In this document: positions 1-5,525 of the stretch, one piece after another
Numbering within the stretch: position 1 is the first letter of the stretch
How the letters are laid out: the number at the start of each line of letters is the position of its first letter
Assembly (NCBI GenBank): GCA_027624995.1
Contig: JAQBTI010000162.1
Coordinates: 1-5,675, forward strand
Length of the DNA: 5,675 bases
Reading direction: 5' to 3'
Origin: Chloroflexota bacterium
Lineage (GTDB): Bacteria > Chloroflexota > Dehalococcoidia > Lucifugimonadales > CATQGZ01
Notes under the pieces: generated by a model
What the model was told of the DNA's origin: nothing
The model's input: the letters and a program-made list of their open reading frames with translations, nothing else
Databases searched by the model: none
Made by a program: the position numbers and the translations under genes

Positions 1-3000
1 GACCTATCTCGCCTCTAGCATTCGCGGCAATCGCGTTGACTCTCCATGCGGTAGCAACCGAGCCCGTCGCTCAAGCTCAATCCCCCGTCTTCGGCGACCC
101 GGTCAATGTTAGTAACAACACAGACGACTCTAACCAACCAGCGGTCGCGGTCGATGGCACTAACGTGTACGTAGTTTGGTTTGATTACAAGGAGAGTACT
201 GATCAGACCAACATCATGTTCAAAGCCAGCGCCGACAAGGGCAAGACGTTCGGCTCGGCAAAGAACCTGAGCAACCTGGCCGATCCTCTTTTCAAAGTCA
301 GGTTTCCCTCGGTTGCAGCAGCCGGCGGCAAAGTTTACGTCGCGTGGCACACGACCAAAAGTGGATTCGATACCATAGAGGGCATCTACATCGCGGTTAG
401 CAACGATGGCGGCTCCTCTTTTGGGTCAGCGACGAAGCTCAGCACCAGTTCGAGCGACTATTCTCACACCGATGCGCGTGTCACTGTGTCTGGCTCGAAC
501 GTATTCGTCATCTGGGAGCGCTTTGACACAAGTGCTGCAAGCGGCTTTCTGTATTTTGCCAACATGATGTTCAGGCGGAGTACCGACAGCGGAGGTAGCT
601 TCGAGGCAGAGCAGAATCTCAGCGGATACACCTCGAGCGACCTGGACGGACGTTGGCCGAGATTGGCGGCTTCGGGGTCGAACGTCTACGTTGCCTGGAC
701 GGAGAAAGGCACGACGGACAAGCTTCGGTTCAAAAAGAGCTCGGACTCGGGAGAGAGCTTCCCAATCATTCAGTCGTTCGATCCGGTCGGCTATGCTCCT
801 GCTCTCACTGCATCGGGAAGCAACGTATACCTCGCGTGGAGCCGTGGATTCCAGCGTAGCTCGGAATCCGGTGCCACCTTCCAGTCAGGGCCGACGCTGG
901 ATTCCTCTTCCCTGCAAAATGCTTACGAAATAGCTGCCGAGGGCGACATGGTGTACGTGGCCTGGGCGGACGTCAACCGGACAGACCTGAATTTGATCGC
1001 CAGCCTGGACGGCGGAGCGACGTTTTCGACGAAGGTTGACATAAGCGGTGCGAGTGATCCTGGTAACACACAACAACCACACACCATATCGATCGCTGCT
1101 TCTGCCCGGGGCCCCTTAGTGGTCTGGTCCGACAAGAACGGTGAAATCATGCTACGGGGACCGGGGACGCCAAAGCCGGTCGTGTTCGTCCCGGGTATCG
1201 CCGGTAGCCAACTGGTTGATCGCAATAGTGATGACGAGGTGCTTTGGGTAGATCCAGCCGCTGTCCTCCTGCGCAAACTGAGCCTTTTTCCGAGGCACGA
1301 TCCTAATGTTCGCGACGTCCTTGCACCAGACGTACTTCGCTTTGATCCTCACGCTGGTGATATCTACGGGTCGTTCATGCAGATGTTGGCCAACAACGGG
1401 TACCACGAATATGACGTCAAGGATTCTTCAGGGCGTTTCGACCCGTTTAGGCGAAGCTCCGGAGGTTGTGATACCTCACAGGCGAACGAAGACCCGAAGC
1501 CTAACCTGTTCGTCTTCGCGTATGACTGGAGGCAAGACAATGTGGCAAACGCCTCTCTGCTTCGCGCGTACATCGAATGTGTACGCCAGATCCACCCGGC
1601 GACGGACGTCACCGTGCTGACCCACAGCATGGGGAGTCTTCTTGCCCGTCGATACGTCCTGGACCACCCTGCCGACCACCACGTGAACAAGATGATCACT
1701 ATCGGCGCCCCTTGGCTCGGCGCCCCCAAGTTGGCGTATACCTTGGAGACAGGCCTGTTCGTAGAAAACCTCATGTTTTTCCCGCCTGGACGTGAGGCCA
1801 TTAAGGAGTTGATAGGCTCCTTCCATGGGGCTCATCAACTGATAACCTCGCGCGCCTACATCGAACTCGGCGCACAAGCCCCTATCAGAGAGGGCGGCCG
1901 GGACCTCGACGGTAACGACCGGACTTCCGACATTTTCAACTACGATGCGATGGTGGCTCTCGTCAACGTCCTATATGGCGAACCCCCAATGTTCAATCCG
2001 GGGACGACAAGTAAGAACTTCCACCAGGGAGGCCAGGACGACTGGCGAAATGATACCTCCGGCGTCTCTTACTATCACATCCTTGGGGTCAAACCCGGAG
2101 AGACGACCATCGAGAGTATGGTCGCTCGCTACGAGACACAATGTAGCCAATTGGCCGGCACGTGCAGCCGAACGCCTACCGCGGAGCCTACGTTCACGCT
2201 GGGTGACGGGACCGTGCCTTTCATCAGCGCGATTAGGAGGGGCGCGGGACGTGACTACAACGCCCCGAACACGCCCATCGAGCGGATTACAGTCTTGGTC
2301 GCTGATCAAGAGGATATGGCCGACCACAATCACATGCTTCAAAACCCTCAGGTCCACGACAAGGTCTTGGAGTGGTTGAGCGCGCCGCTGCAGTCCGTGG
2401 GGGGATCGCAGGCATCTTCAGCCCAGGGCGTAGAGGCCACACAGGAGCCTGATCCACTGCCTTACTACTATGTCAAGGTTATAGGTGCAGACTCCTTGAC
2501 GGTAAGCGACTCTCTAGGAAACGACACGGGCGGTGTCGACGATGCCTTCAATGGCATAGTCCCGGGCGTAGATACCTTCGTGCTCGGCCGAGGCGTAACG
2601 ATGGTCACCATTCCGACGACAGCGACACCTGAGTACGCGACTCTGTTCGACTCGACAGGCGACCCGGTGAGCATAGAGGTCCGGATCGGCACGGGGCACA
2701 CTACTACCCGATCTATCCGATATCAGGACATAGTCCTGCCGGCCGGCGTGTCCACCAGGCTTTCGTTCACCATTTCTGGCCCGCAGGACCTCGCCTACGA
2801 CTCGGACGGCAATGGGACTTTCGACACGACGGTACAGCCAACAGTGGACGTGACGGGTGCCCAGGCCGAGGATACGGACCCGCCGATGATCGACGTTGAG
2901 GAAGAACTCCACGGGGGCTCAAGCCGGATAACCTTGTCGGCCGAGGACCCCGCGGGCGTGGCCAGACTACTCTACTCACTAGACGGCACCAACTACCAGG

Positions 3001-3233
3001 AATACACGGGTCCGCTCACACTGGTCTCGCAGCGGACGCCGGTCCTGTACGCGTTCGCCGACGATAATCTGGCGAACCGGGGGACGCTGGTCCACGAGCT
3101 TCGCAAGAACGCCACGCCGATCCCTGCGATCACCTGGTGGGGGATGCTAGGGTTAGTGGTGCTGGTCGTTGGGGCAGGGTATCTACGCCTTCGCGGGTCC
3201 CGGGCGGCTGTTGGCCGGGGATCTGTGCACTAA
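1..3233 (+). CDS. Secreted beta-propeller/LCAT-family lipase-acyltransferase fusion with C-terminal membrane anchor (5' partial)
   Basis: Residues are numbered from the TTG at 36. That TTG is probably not the start: the frame stays open to the window edge and the extra codons read as hydrophobic signal peptide. Seen in order: six Asp-box repeats with V-Y-V-A-W strands (44-364); a lipase/acyltransferase domain of the lecithin:cholesterol acyltransferase family (about 378-785) with FVPGIAGSQL (384-393), the family-typical FAYDWR (494-499), nucleophile elbow THSMGS with Ser531, LGDGTVP with Asp724, and His764; a beta-rich segment with a DSDGNGTFD loop (922-930, possibly calcium-binding) and an Ig-like stretch (about 946-1022); then a membrane segment followed by arginines. 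LCAT-family enzymes cleave or transfer acyl groups of phospholipids and related esters. The substrate here is unknown. Only four cysteines are present (478, 515, 703, 710); 703 and 710 could form a small disulfide loop. Family assignment is firm; extracytoplasmic, anchored location is inferred. The promoter lies outside the window. Confidence 0.9.
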   Translation, partial: PISPLAFAAIALTLHAVATEPVAQAQSPVFGDPVNVSNNTDDSNQPAVAVDGTNVYVVWFDYKESTDQTNIMFKASADKGKTFGSAKNLSNLADPLFKVRFPSVAAAGGKVYVAWHTTKSGFDTIEGIYIAVSNDGGSSFGSATKLSTSSSDYSHTDARVTVSGSNVFVIWERFDTSAASGFLYFANMMFRRSTDSGGSFEAEQNLSGYTSSDLDGRWPRLAASGSNVYVAWTEKGTTDKLRFKKSSDSGESFPIIQSFDPVGYAPALTASGSNVYLAWSRGFQRSSESGATFQSGPTLDSSSLQNAYEIAAEGDMVYVAWADVNRTDLNLIASLDGGATFSTKVDISGASDPGNTQQPHTISIAASARGPLVVWSDKNGEIMLRGPGTPKPVVFVPGIAGSQLVDRNSDDEVLWVDPAAVLLRKLSLFPRHDPNVRDVLAPDVLRFDPHAGDIYGSFMQMLANNGYHEYDVKDSSGRFDPFRRSSGGCDTSQANEDPKPNLFVFAYDWRQDNVANASLLRAYIECVRQIHPATDVTVLTHSMGSLLARRYVLDHPADHHVNKMITIGAPWLGAPKLAYTLETGLFVENLMFFPPGREAIKELIGSFHGAHQLITSRAYIELGAQAPIREGGRDLDGNDRTSDIFNYDAMVALVNVLYGEPPMFNPGTTSKNFHQGGQDDWRNDTSGVSYYHILGVKPGETTIESMVARYETQCSQLAGTCSRTPTAEPTFTLGDGTVPFISAIRRGAGRDYNAPNTPIERITVLVADQEDMADHNHMLQNPQVHDKVLEWLSAPLQSVGGSQASSAQGVEATQEPDPLPYYYVKVIGADSLTVSDSLGNDTGGVDDAFNGIVPGVDTFVLGRGVTMVTIPTTATPEYATLFDSTGDPVSIEVRIGTGHTTTRSIRYQDIVLPAGVSTRLSFTISGPQDLAYDSDGNGTFDTTVQPTVDVTGAQAEDTDPPMIDVEEELHGGSSRITLSAEDPAGVARLLYSLDGTNYQEYTGPLTLVSQRTPVLYAFADDNLANRGTLVHELRKNATPIPAITWWGMLGLVVLVVGAGYLRLRGSRAAVGRGSVH
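3..77 (+). other. C-terminal part of a signal peptide
   Basis: Reading the frame of the first gene back from the TTG at 36 to the window edge adds Pro-Ile-Ser-Pro-Leu-Ala-Phe-Ala-Ala-Ile-Ala. This is followed by L-T-L-H-A-V-A-T-E-P-V-A-Q-A-Q-S. The hydrophobic run followed by small residues looks like the h- and c-regions of a Sec signal peptide. Cleavage could follow A-V-A (ending at 56) or A-Q-A (ending at 77). The positively charged n-region and the start codon are missing from the window. Confidence 0.7.
165..1127 (+). repeat. Protein-level repeat: sialidase/BNR-like beta-propeller with six Asp boxes
   Basis: Within the first gene, a V-[YF]-[VL]-x-W strand recurs at residues 44, 100, 156, 217, 264 and 306. 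A shortened seventh copy, L-V-V-W, sits at 361-364. Each of the first six is followed by an Asp box of the S-x-[DE]-x-G-x-[TS]-F type: SADKGKTF (65), SNDGGSSF (122), STDSGGSF (182), SSDSGESF (235), SSESGATF (275, Glu for Asp) and SLDGGATF (323). This pattern is that of sialidase-like/BNR propeller blades. The seventh strand runs almost directly into the lipase domain, so the propeller appears to close next to it. No sialidase active-site arginine triad could be recognised, so a binding or scaffold role is more likely than glycosidase activity (inference). Confidence 0.8.
1167..2390 (+). other. LCAT-family lipase/acyltransferase domain
   Basis: This covers about residues 378-785 of the first gene. 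The alpha/beta-hydrolase core begins with K-P-V-V-F-V-P-G-I-A-G-S, the oxyanion-hole strand and loop. FAYDWR is a hallmark of LCAT/PDAT proteins. The nucleophile elbow is T-H-S-M-G (Ser codon at 1626-1628), and I-G-A-P-W-L-G-A-P follows as in related lipases. Asp of L-G-D-G-T-V-P and His of D-H-N-H-M-L complete the triad. The D-H-N-H-M-L-Q-N segment lines up with the region around catalytic His377 of human LCAT, as recalled from the family. The roughly 160 residues between the elbow region and the Asp probably form a lid or insertion. All three catalytic residues are present, so activity is expected. Confidence 0.85.
3117..3203 (+). other. C-terminal sorting/anchor signal, IPTL-CTERM-like
   Basis: Residues 1028-1056 of the first gene read P-I-P-A-I-T-W-W-G-M, then a hydrophobic span (about 1037-1050), then Arg1051, Arg1053 and Arg1056. 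The order of a short Pro-x-[LI]-[ST]-x-W-G motif, one transmembrane helix and a basic cluster is that of IPTL-CTERM and related PEP-CTERM-type tails. These are handled by exosortase-type enzymes. About nine residues follow the last Arg of the cluster, longer than usual. A simple C-terminal membrane anchor without processing is the alternative. No sorting enzyme is encoded in the window. Confidence 0.6.
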
Positions 3234-3269
3234 ATTCAGGGGTCGCCAAATCACCAGTCGGCCCGGCGC

Positions 3270-3300
3270 TGGCCAACCGTGGCTAATAATGAGGGATTTT
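3270..3300 (+). terminator. Weak candidate transcription terminator after the lipase gene
   Basis: A hairpin TGGCCA-accg-TGGCTA (3270-3285, one G-T wobble) lies 37 bases after the stop codon. It is followed by an A/T-rich stretch ending in TTTT at 3297-3300. The T run is about 11 bases from the stem, so this is not a textbook intrinsic terminator. Position is the main support. Confidence 0.2.
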
Positions 3301-3307
3301 GCAACTA

Positions 3308-3323
3308 CTGGCTACACAGCCAG
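3308..3323 (+). other. Hairpin CTGGCT-ACAC-AGCCAG
   Basis: A perfect 6-bp stem with a 4-base loop lies about 75 bases after the lipase stop codon. The flanking bases CTA (3305-3307) and TAG (3327-3329) could extend the stem across a bulge. No T run follows, so it could be a 3'-end stabilising structure or part of a factor-dependent terminator rather than an intrinsic one. Confidence 0.3.
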
Positions 3324-3694
3324 CGGTAGCGTCATCTCAAAGGTTCTTGCTATCGTCCACCATGCTCCACCAGTTACCCGTTGCGATCGTCACCCTTAAG
3401 ACTTCGTCTCGCTCCACTGCCCGCATCATGCGTTTTCTACGGCGTACCCGGTAGCAGCAATTCAAGGTCACTTGGCATTTCGCTCGCTCGAGGGCGGTCA
3501 ACCGTCAACCCATGTTCGTCCGGAACGGCCATTGTCCCCTCGGCATGCAAAGACCCTTTCACCGACTGGCGCGCAAAAGGCCAACACAGTCGACGACCTC
3601 GACTCCACGGTCGCCCGGTCAGTCATGTGGCAGGCGGTTGTATGAGTCCCAAGTCGTTTCGGCCAACCTGGTTTCACGGAAGCCTGAGTTGTCG

Positions 3695-3700
3695 TAGAAT
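3695..3700 (+). promoter_or_regulatory. Candidate -10 element for the dipeptidase gene
   Basis: TAGAAT matches the bacterial housekeeping -10 consensus at five of six positions and lies 51 bases before the ATG, giving a leader of roughly 45 bases. At the expected distance upstream only TTTCAC (3672-3677) is seen, a poor -35. The promoter is therefore weak, activator-dependent or not real. Confidence 0.3.
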
Positions 3701-3739
3701 GCGTCCGGACACAGCGCACCCATCCACACGACATTTGCC

Positions 3740-3744
3740 GGAGG
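3740..3744 (+). promoter_or_regulatory. Ribosome binding site of the dipeptidase gene
   Basis: GGAGG lies seven bases before the ATG at 3752. This is ideal spacing and supports that start codon, which also places the conserved D-G-D motif at residues 5-7. Confidence 0.75.
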
Positions 3745-3751
3745 CCTAACC

Positions 3752-4855
3752 ATGCTGATTATCGACGGCGACTACCCGATGGCCTATGGAGGCGTCGTCA
3801 TGCAACGCGACCTGACTCTGCCGATCGATCAAGTTAGGGCGAGGCCGCCCCAGGAAAGCCCGCAGTCCATATCGGCCGACGACGGGACGATGGCCTCCCT
3901 TCCAGAGATGCGAAACGGCGAGGTCGCCGTCGCGCTCGTAAAGATTGGAGACTGCTGCATCCGTCGGCCGGGCCACGAGCACGGGGCCCACACGACGGAC
4001 CAGCACTCCCACGCGTCCGGACGAGGCCACCTCGCGTACTATCAAATCCTCGAGGCAATGGGCGAGGTCCGGCTTCTCAAGACTCCGGCTGAGTTCCGGG
4101 ACCACATTAGCTCGTGGGAGAACGCGACCGACTACCAAGACCTCCCAGTTGGAATGGTGGTGGGAATGGAGGGGGCCGACCCGATCACGTGGCCCGGCCA
4201 GGTCCACGAATGGTTCGAGGGCGGACTTCGCGTGATAAGCCTGTCTCACTACGGCGTGAGCCGCTACTCCCACGGTACGGGCACGGGGACCGACGGCGGG
4301 CTGATGGAAGGCGCCGAGGAGCTTCTGCACGAGATGGACTCGCTGGGGATGATACTGGACGTTTCTCATACTTCGGACGAGTCCGTCCGGCAGGAGTTGG
4401 ACATCTTCGAAGGCCCGGTGCTGGCCAGCCACCAGAACTGCCGCGCGGTATGCCCCGGCGAACGCCAGTTCCCCGACCACCAGATCAAGAGGATTATCGA
4501 AAGAGGCGCCGTCATCGGCCACTCAATGGACGCGCACATGATCTGGCCACCAGGCGTGGACTGGCAAAACCTCCCCGAGAAACCGCCGTTTACGAAGGAG
4601 GACGTAACGCTGGAGAACTTCGTCGACCACATCGACCACGTCTCCCAGCTCGCGGGCAACTCACTACACTCGGCCATCGGCGGCGACACCGACGGCCAGG
4701 GCGGAGCGATCAACGCTCCTCTGGAGATCGACACCGTCGTTGACTACCAGAAGGTGGCCGATGTCATGGCCACCCGCGGATACACTACCGAGGACATCGA
4801 AAACGTAATGTGGCGCAACTGGAAACGCTTCTTCGAGGAGTCTCTGCCGGGATAG
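3752..4855 (+). CDS. Membrane dipeptidase (peptidase M19) family metal hydrolase, divergent subgroup
   Basis: This 367-residue protein is close to normal length for the M19/renal dipeptidase family. These are TIM-barrel enzymes that use two zinc ions to cleave dipeptides and related amides. Matches to family motifs: V-G-M-E-G-A-D (bridging Glu140), L-D-V-S-H-T-S (His206), A-S-H-Q-N-C-R (His227), Arg238 in G-E-R-Q-F-P-D, G-G-D-T-D-G (Asp312, catalytic-acid position) and a C-terminal N-V-M-W-R-N-W-x-R-F-F helix. The canonical N-terminal G-H-x-D metal pair is replaced by D-G-D-Y-P (5-9), so two usual zinc ligands are missing. A histidine-rich loop at 75-93 holds six His. There is no signal peptide or membrane segment, so it is probably cytoplasmic. 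GGAGG seven bases upstream supports the ATG. It stands alone between gaps of 518 and 196 bases. Family membership is firm; dipeptidase activity is not, and a different amide or lactone substrate is possible. Confidence 0.9.
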   Translation: MLIIDGDYPMAYGGVVMQRDLTLPIDQVRARPPQESPQSISADDGTMASLPEMRNGEVAVALVKIGDCCIRRPGHEHGAHTTDQHSHASGRGHLAYYQILEAMGEVRLLKTPAEFRDHISSWENATDYQDLPVGMVVGMEGADPITWPGQVHEWFEGGLRVISLSHYGVSRYSHGTGTGTDGGLMEGAEELLHEMDSLGMILDVSHTSDESVRQELDIFEGPVLASHQNCRAVCPGERQFPDHQIKRIIERGAVIGHSMDAHMIWPPGVDWQNLPEKPPFTKEDVTLENFVDHIDHVSQLAGNSLHSAIGGDTDGQGGAINAPLEIDTVVDYQKVADVMATRGYTTEDIENVMWRNWKRFFEESLPG

Positions 4856-5051
4856 TCCTGAAAGGGGAGGCCAAAGGGGGTCTCGGTTGAACCACGCCGA
4901 CAATTCTCTTTCGGGCGGGTGTCCCTATGCACAAACATTTCGAGCTGTAGTCCAAAATGCGTCGCCATCCCCACCTATATGAAGCCAACGCCCTCATCTT
5001 TTTGAGGCGTCTCTCAGAAAAATACAACCGTGACTGTAGACCGTCCGCCCT
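4856..5051 (+). other. Intergenic spacer before the universal stress protein gene
   Basis: These 196 bases contain no credible gene. No stem followed by a T run is seen after the dipeptidase stop, so its terminator is not identified. The right-hand half has an A/T-rich patch (about 4998-5027) where a promoter for the next gene is likely. An in-frame TAG at 5037-5039 limits how far upstream that gene can start. Confidence 0.5.
5002..5028 (+). promoter_or_regulatory. Weak candidate promoter for the universal stress protein gene
   Basis: TTGAGG (5002-5007) and TACAAC (5023-5028) each match four of six consensus positions, with a short 15-base spacer. Transcription would start around 5035, leaving a leader of only about 15-20 bases before the ATG at 5052. 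The short spacing and modest matches keep confidence low. Confidence 0.2.
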
Positions 5052-5525
5052 ATGGAAGAGCTCGAAGCACCCGGTCGACTCACTCATATTCTCATATCTC
5101 TCGACACCTCCAAACTCTCGGAAGCAGTACTGCCCATAGCTGCTCAATTGGCCAAGCATCTCGACCTCGACGTCATACTGGCTATGTCCGTGCCCACGGC
5201 ATCGGACCTCTACGTCGGACCGGCGATCTTGATTCATAGAATTGATATCTTGAAAAAGTTGGAGCTAGAGGCCGCTGAGTACCTGAAAGAAACCTCCGAG
5301 AAGCTCAGTAGGGACCAGGGCCTGCGCGTAACTTGGAAAGTCTTGGGAGGGGACCCAGGGACCGCTATCGTGGACTATGCAAAGGACAATCTGCAGAACA
5401 ACATGATCGCCACGTCTACCCACAGCGGATCAGGCATTGGCCGCTGGCTGATTGGCAGCGTGACCGACAAGGTCGTGCGCTCTAGCGGCGATCCGGTCTT
5501 GGTGGTCCGCCCATCCAGCGCCTAG
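5052..5525 (+). CDS. Universal stress protein (UspA family), single domain
   Basis: This 157-residue protein has the size of a single-domain universal stress protein, a cytoplasmic alpha/beta nucleotide-binding fold that usually dimerises and is linked to stress survival. Seen: first strand H-I-L-I-S-L-D-T-S with the conserved Asp18; S-E-A-V-L-P-I-A-A-Q-L-A helix; second strand D-V-I-L-A-M-S-V-P; V-L-G-G-D-P-G-T-A-I (97-106); and the C-terminal S-T-H-S-G-S-G-I-G-R-W-L-I-G-S-V loop followed by D-P-V-L-V-V-R-P. The ATP-type family motif is G-2x-G-9x-G-[ST]. Here the first two Gly positions are Ser122 and Ser125, while Gly135-Ser136 are kept, so nucleotide binding is plausible but altered. The ATG at 5052 is the only good start after the in-frame stop at 5037-5039, but no Shine-Dalgarno sequence precedes it. 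About 10 residues precede the usual family start. The gene appears to be transcribed alone. Confidence 0.92.
   Translation: MEELEAPGRLTHILISLDTSKLSEAVLPIAAQLAKHLDLDVILAMSVPTASDLYVGPAILIHRIDILKKLELEAAEYLKETSEKLSRDQGLRVTWKVLGGDPGTAIVDYAKDNLQNNMIATSTHSGSGIGRWLIGSVTDKVVRSSGDPVLVVRPSSA

Larger units (their letters stand above)
3234..3751 (+). other. Intergenic region without a credible gene
   Basis: About 518 bases separate the lipase gene from the dipeptidase gene. Open frames exist, but their translations are rich in Arg, Ser and Pro with no recognisable domain, and none has a convincing ribosome binding site. Visible structure is a set of short inverted repeats (3270-3285, 3308-3323, 3422-3432, 3437-3454, 3588-3604) and a tandem copy of GTCAACC at 3497-3503 and 3504-3510. 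The last 60 bases contain a candidate -10 element and a ribosome binding site for the next gene. The length would allow a small RNA or a long 5' leader, but nothing in the sequence identifies one. Confidence 0.6.

Noticed and set aside
165..1127. Propeller region as an active sialidase
   Set aside because: Asp boxes are structural and occur in many non-sialidase proteins. No sialidase-type arginine triad or F/Y-R-I-P motif was seen.
1364..1877. Two - strand open frames opposite the lipase domain
   Set aside because: They are antisense to the conserved catalytic-elbow region of the LCAT domain and show no domain of their own.
3422..3436. CGCAT-c-ATGCG followed by TTTT as an intrinsic terminator
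   Set aside because: The workable stem is only four base pairs with a three-base loop, the T run is only four, and the site is almost 190 bases after the lipase stop. It is recorded only as a dyad.
3497..3510. Tandem GTCAACC GTCAACC as a CRISPR or iteron-like repeat
   Set aside because: There are only two 7-base copies with no spacer and no further copies nearby, so chance is the simpler explanation.
3381..3749. 122-codon + strand frame filling the intergenic region before the dipeptidase
   Set aside because: It needs a TTG start without a ribosome binding site. The product is Arg/Ser/Pro-rich with no domain, and the frame crosses the candidate promoter and the ribosome binding site of the next gene.
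3746..4522. 258-codon open frame on the - strand opposite the dipeptidase gene
   Set aside because: It lies opposite a gene with clear M19 motifs. Its translation has no recognisable domain, and long antisense frames are expected opposite GC-rich genes.
4114..4743. 209-codon + strand frame inside the dipeptidase gene
   Set aside because: The translation is dominated by Arg, Gly and Pro, typical of a shifted frame of a GC-rich gene, and it overlaps a well-supported gene completely.
4957..5139. 60-codon + strand frame overlapping the start of the universal stress protein gene
   Set aside because: No recognisable motif, no ribosome binding site, and it overlaps a clear family match in another frame.
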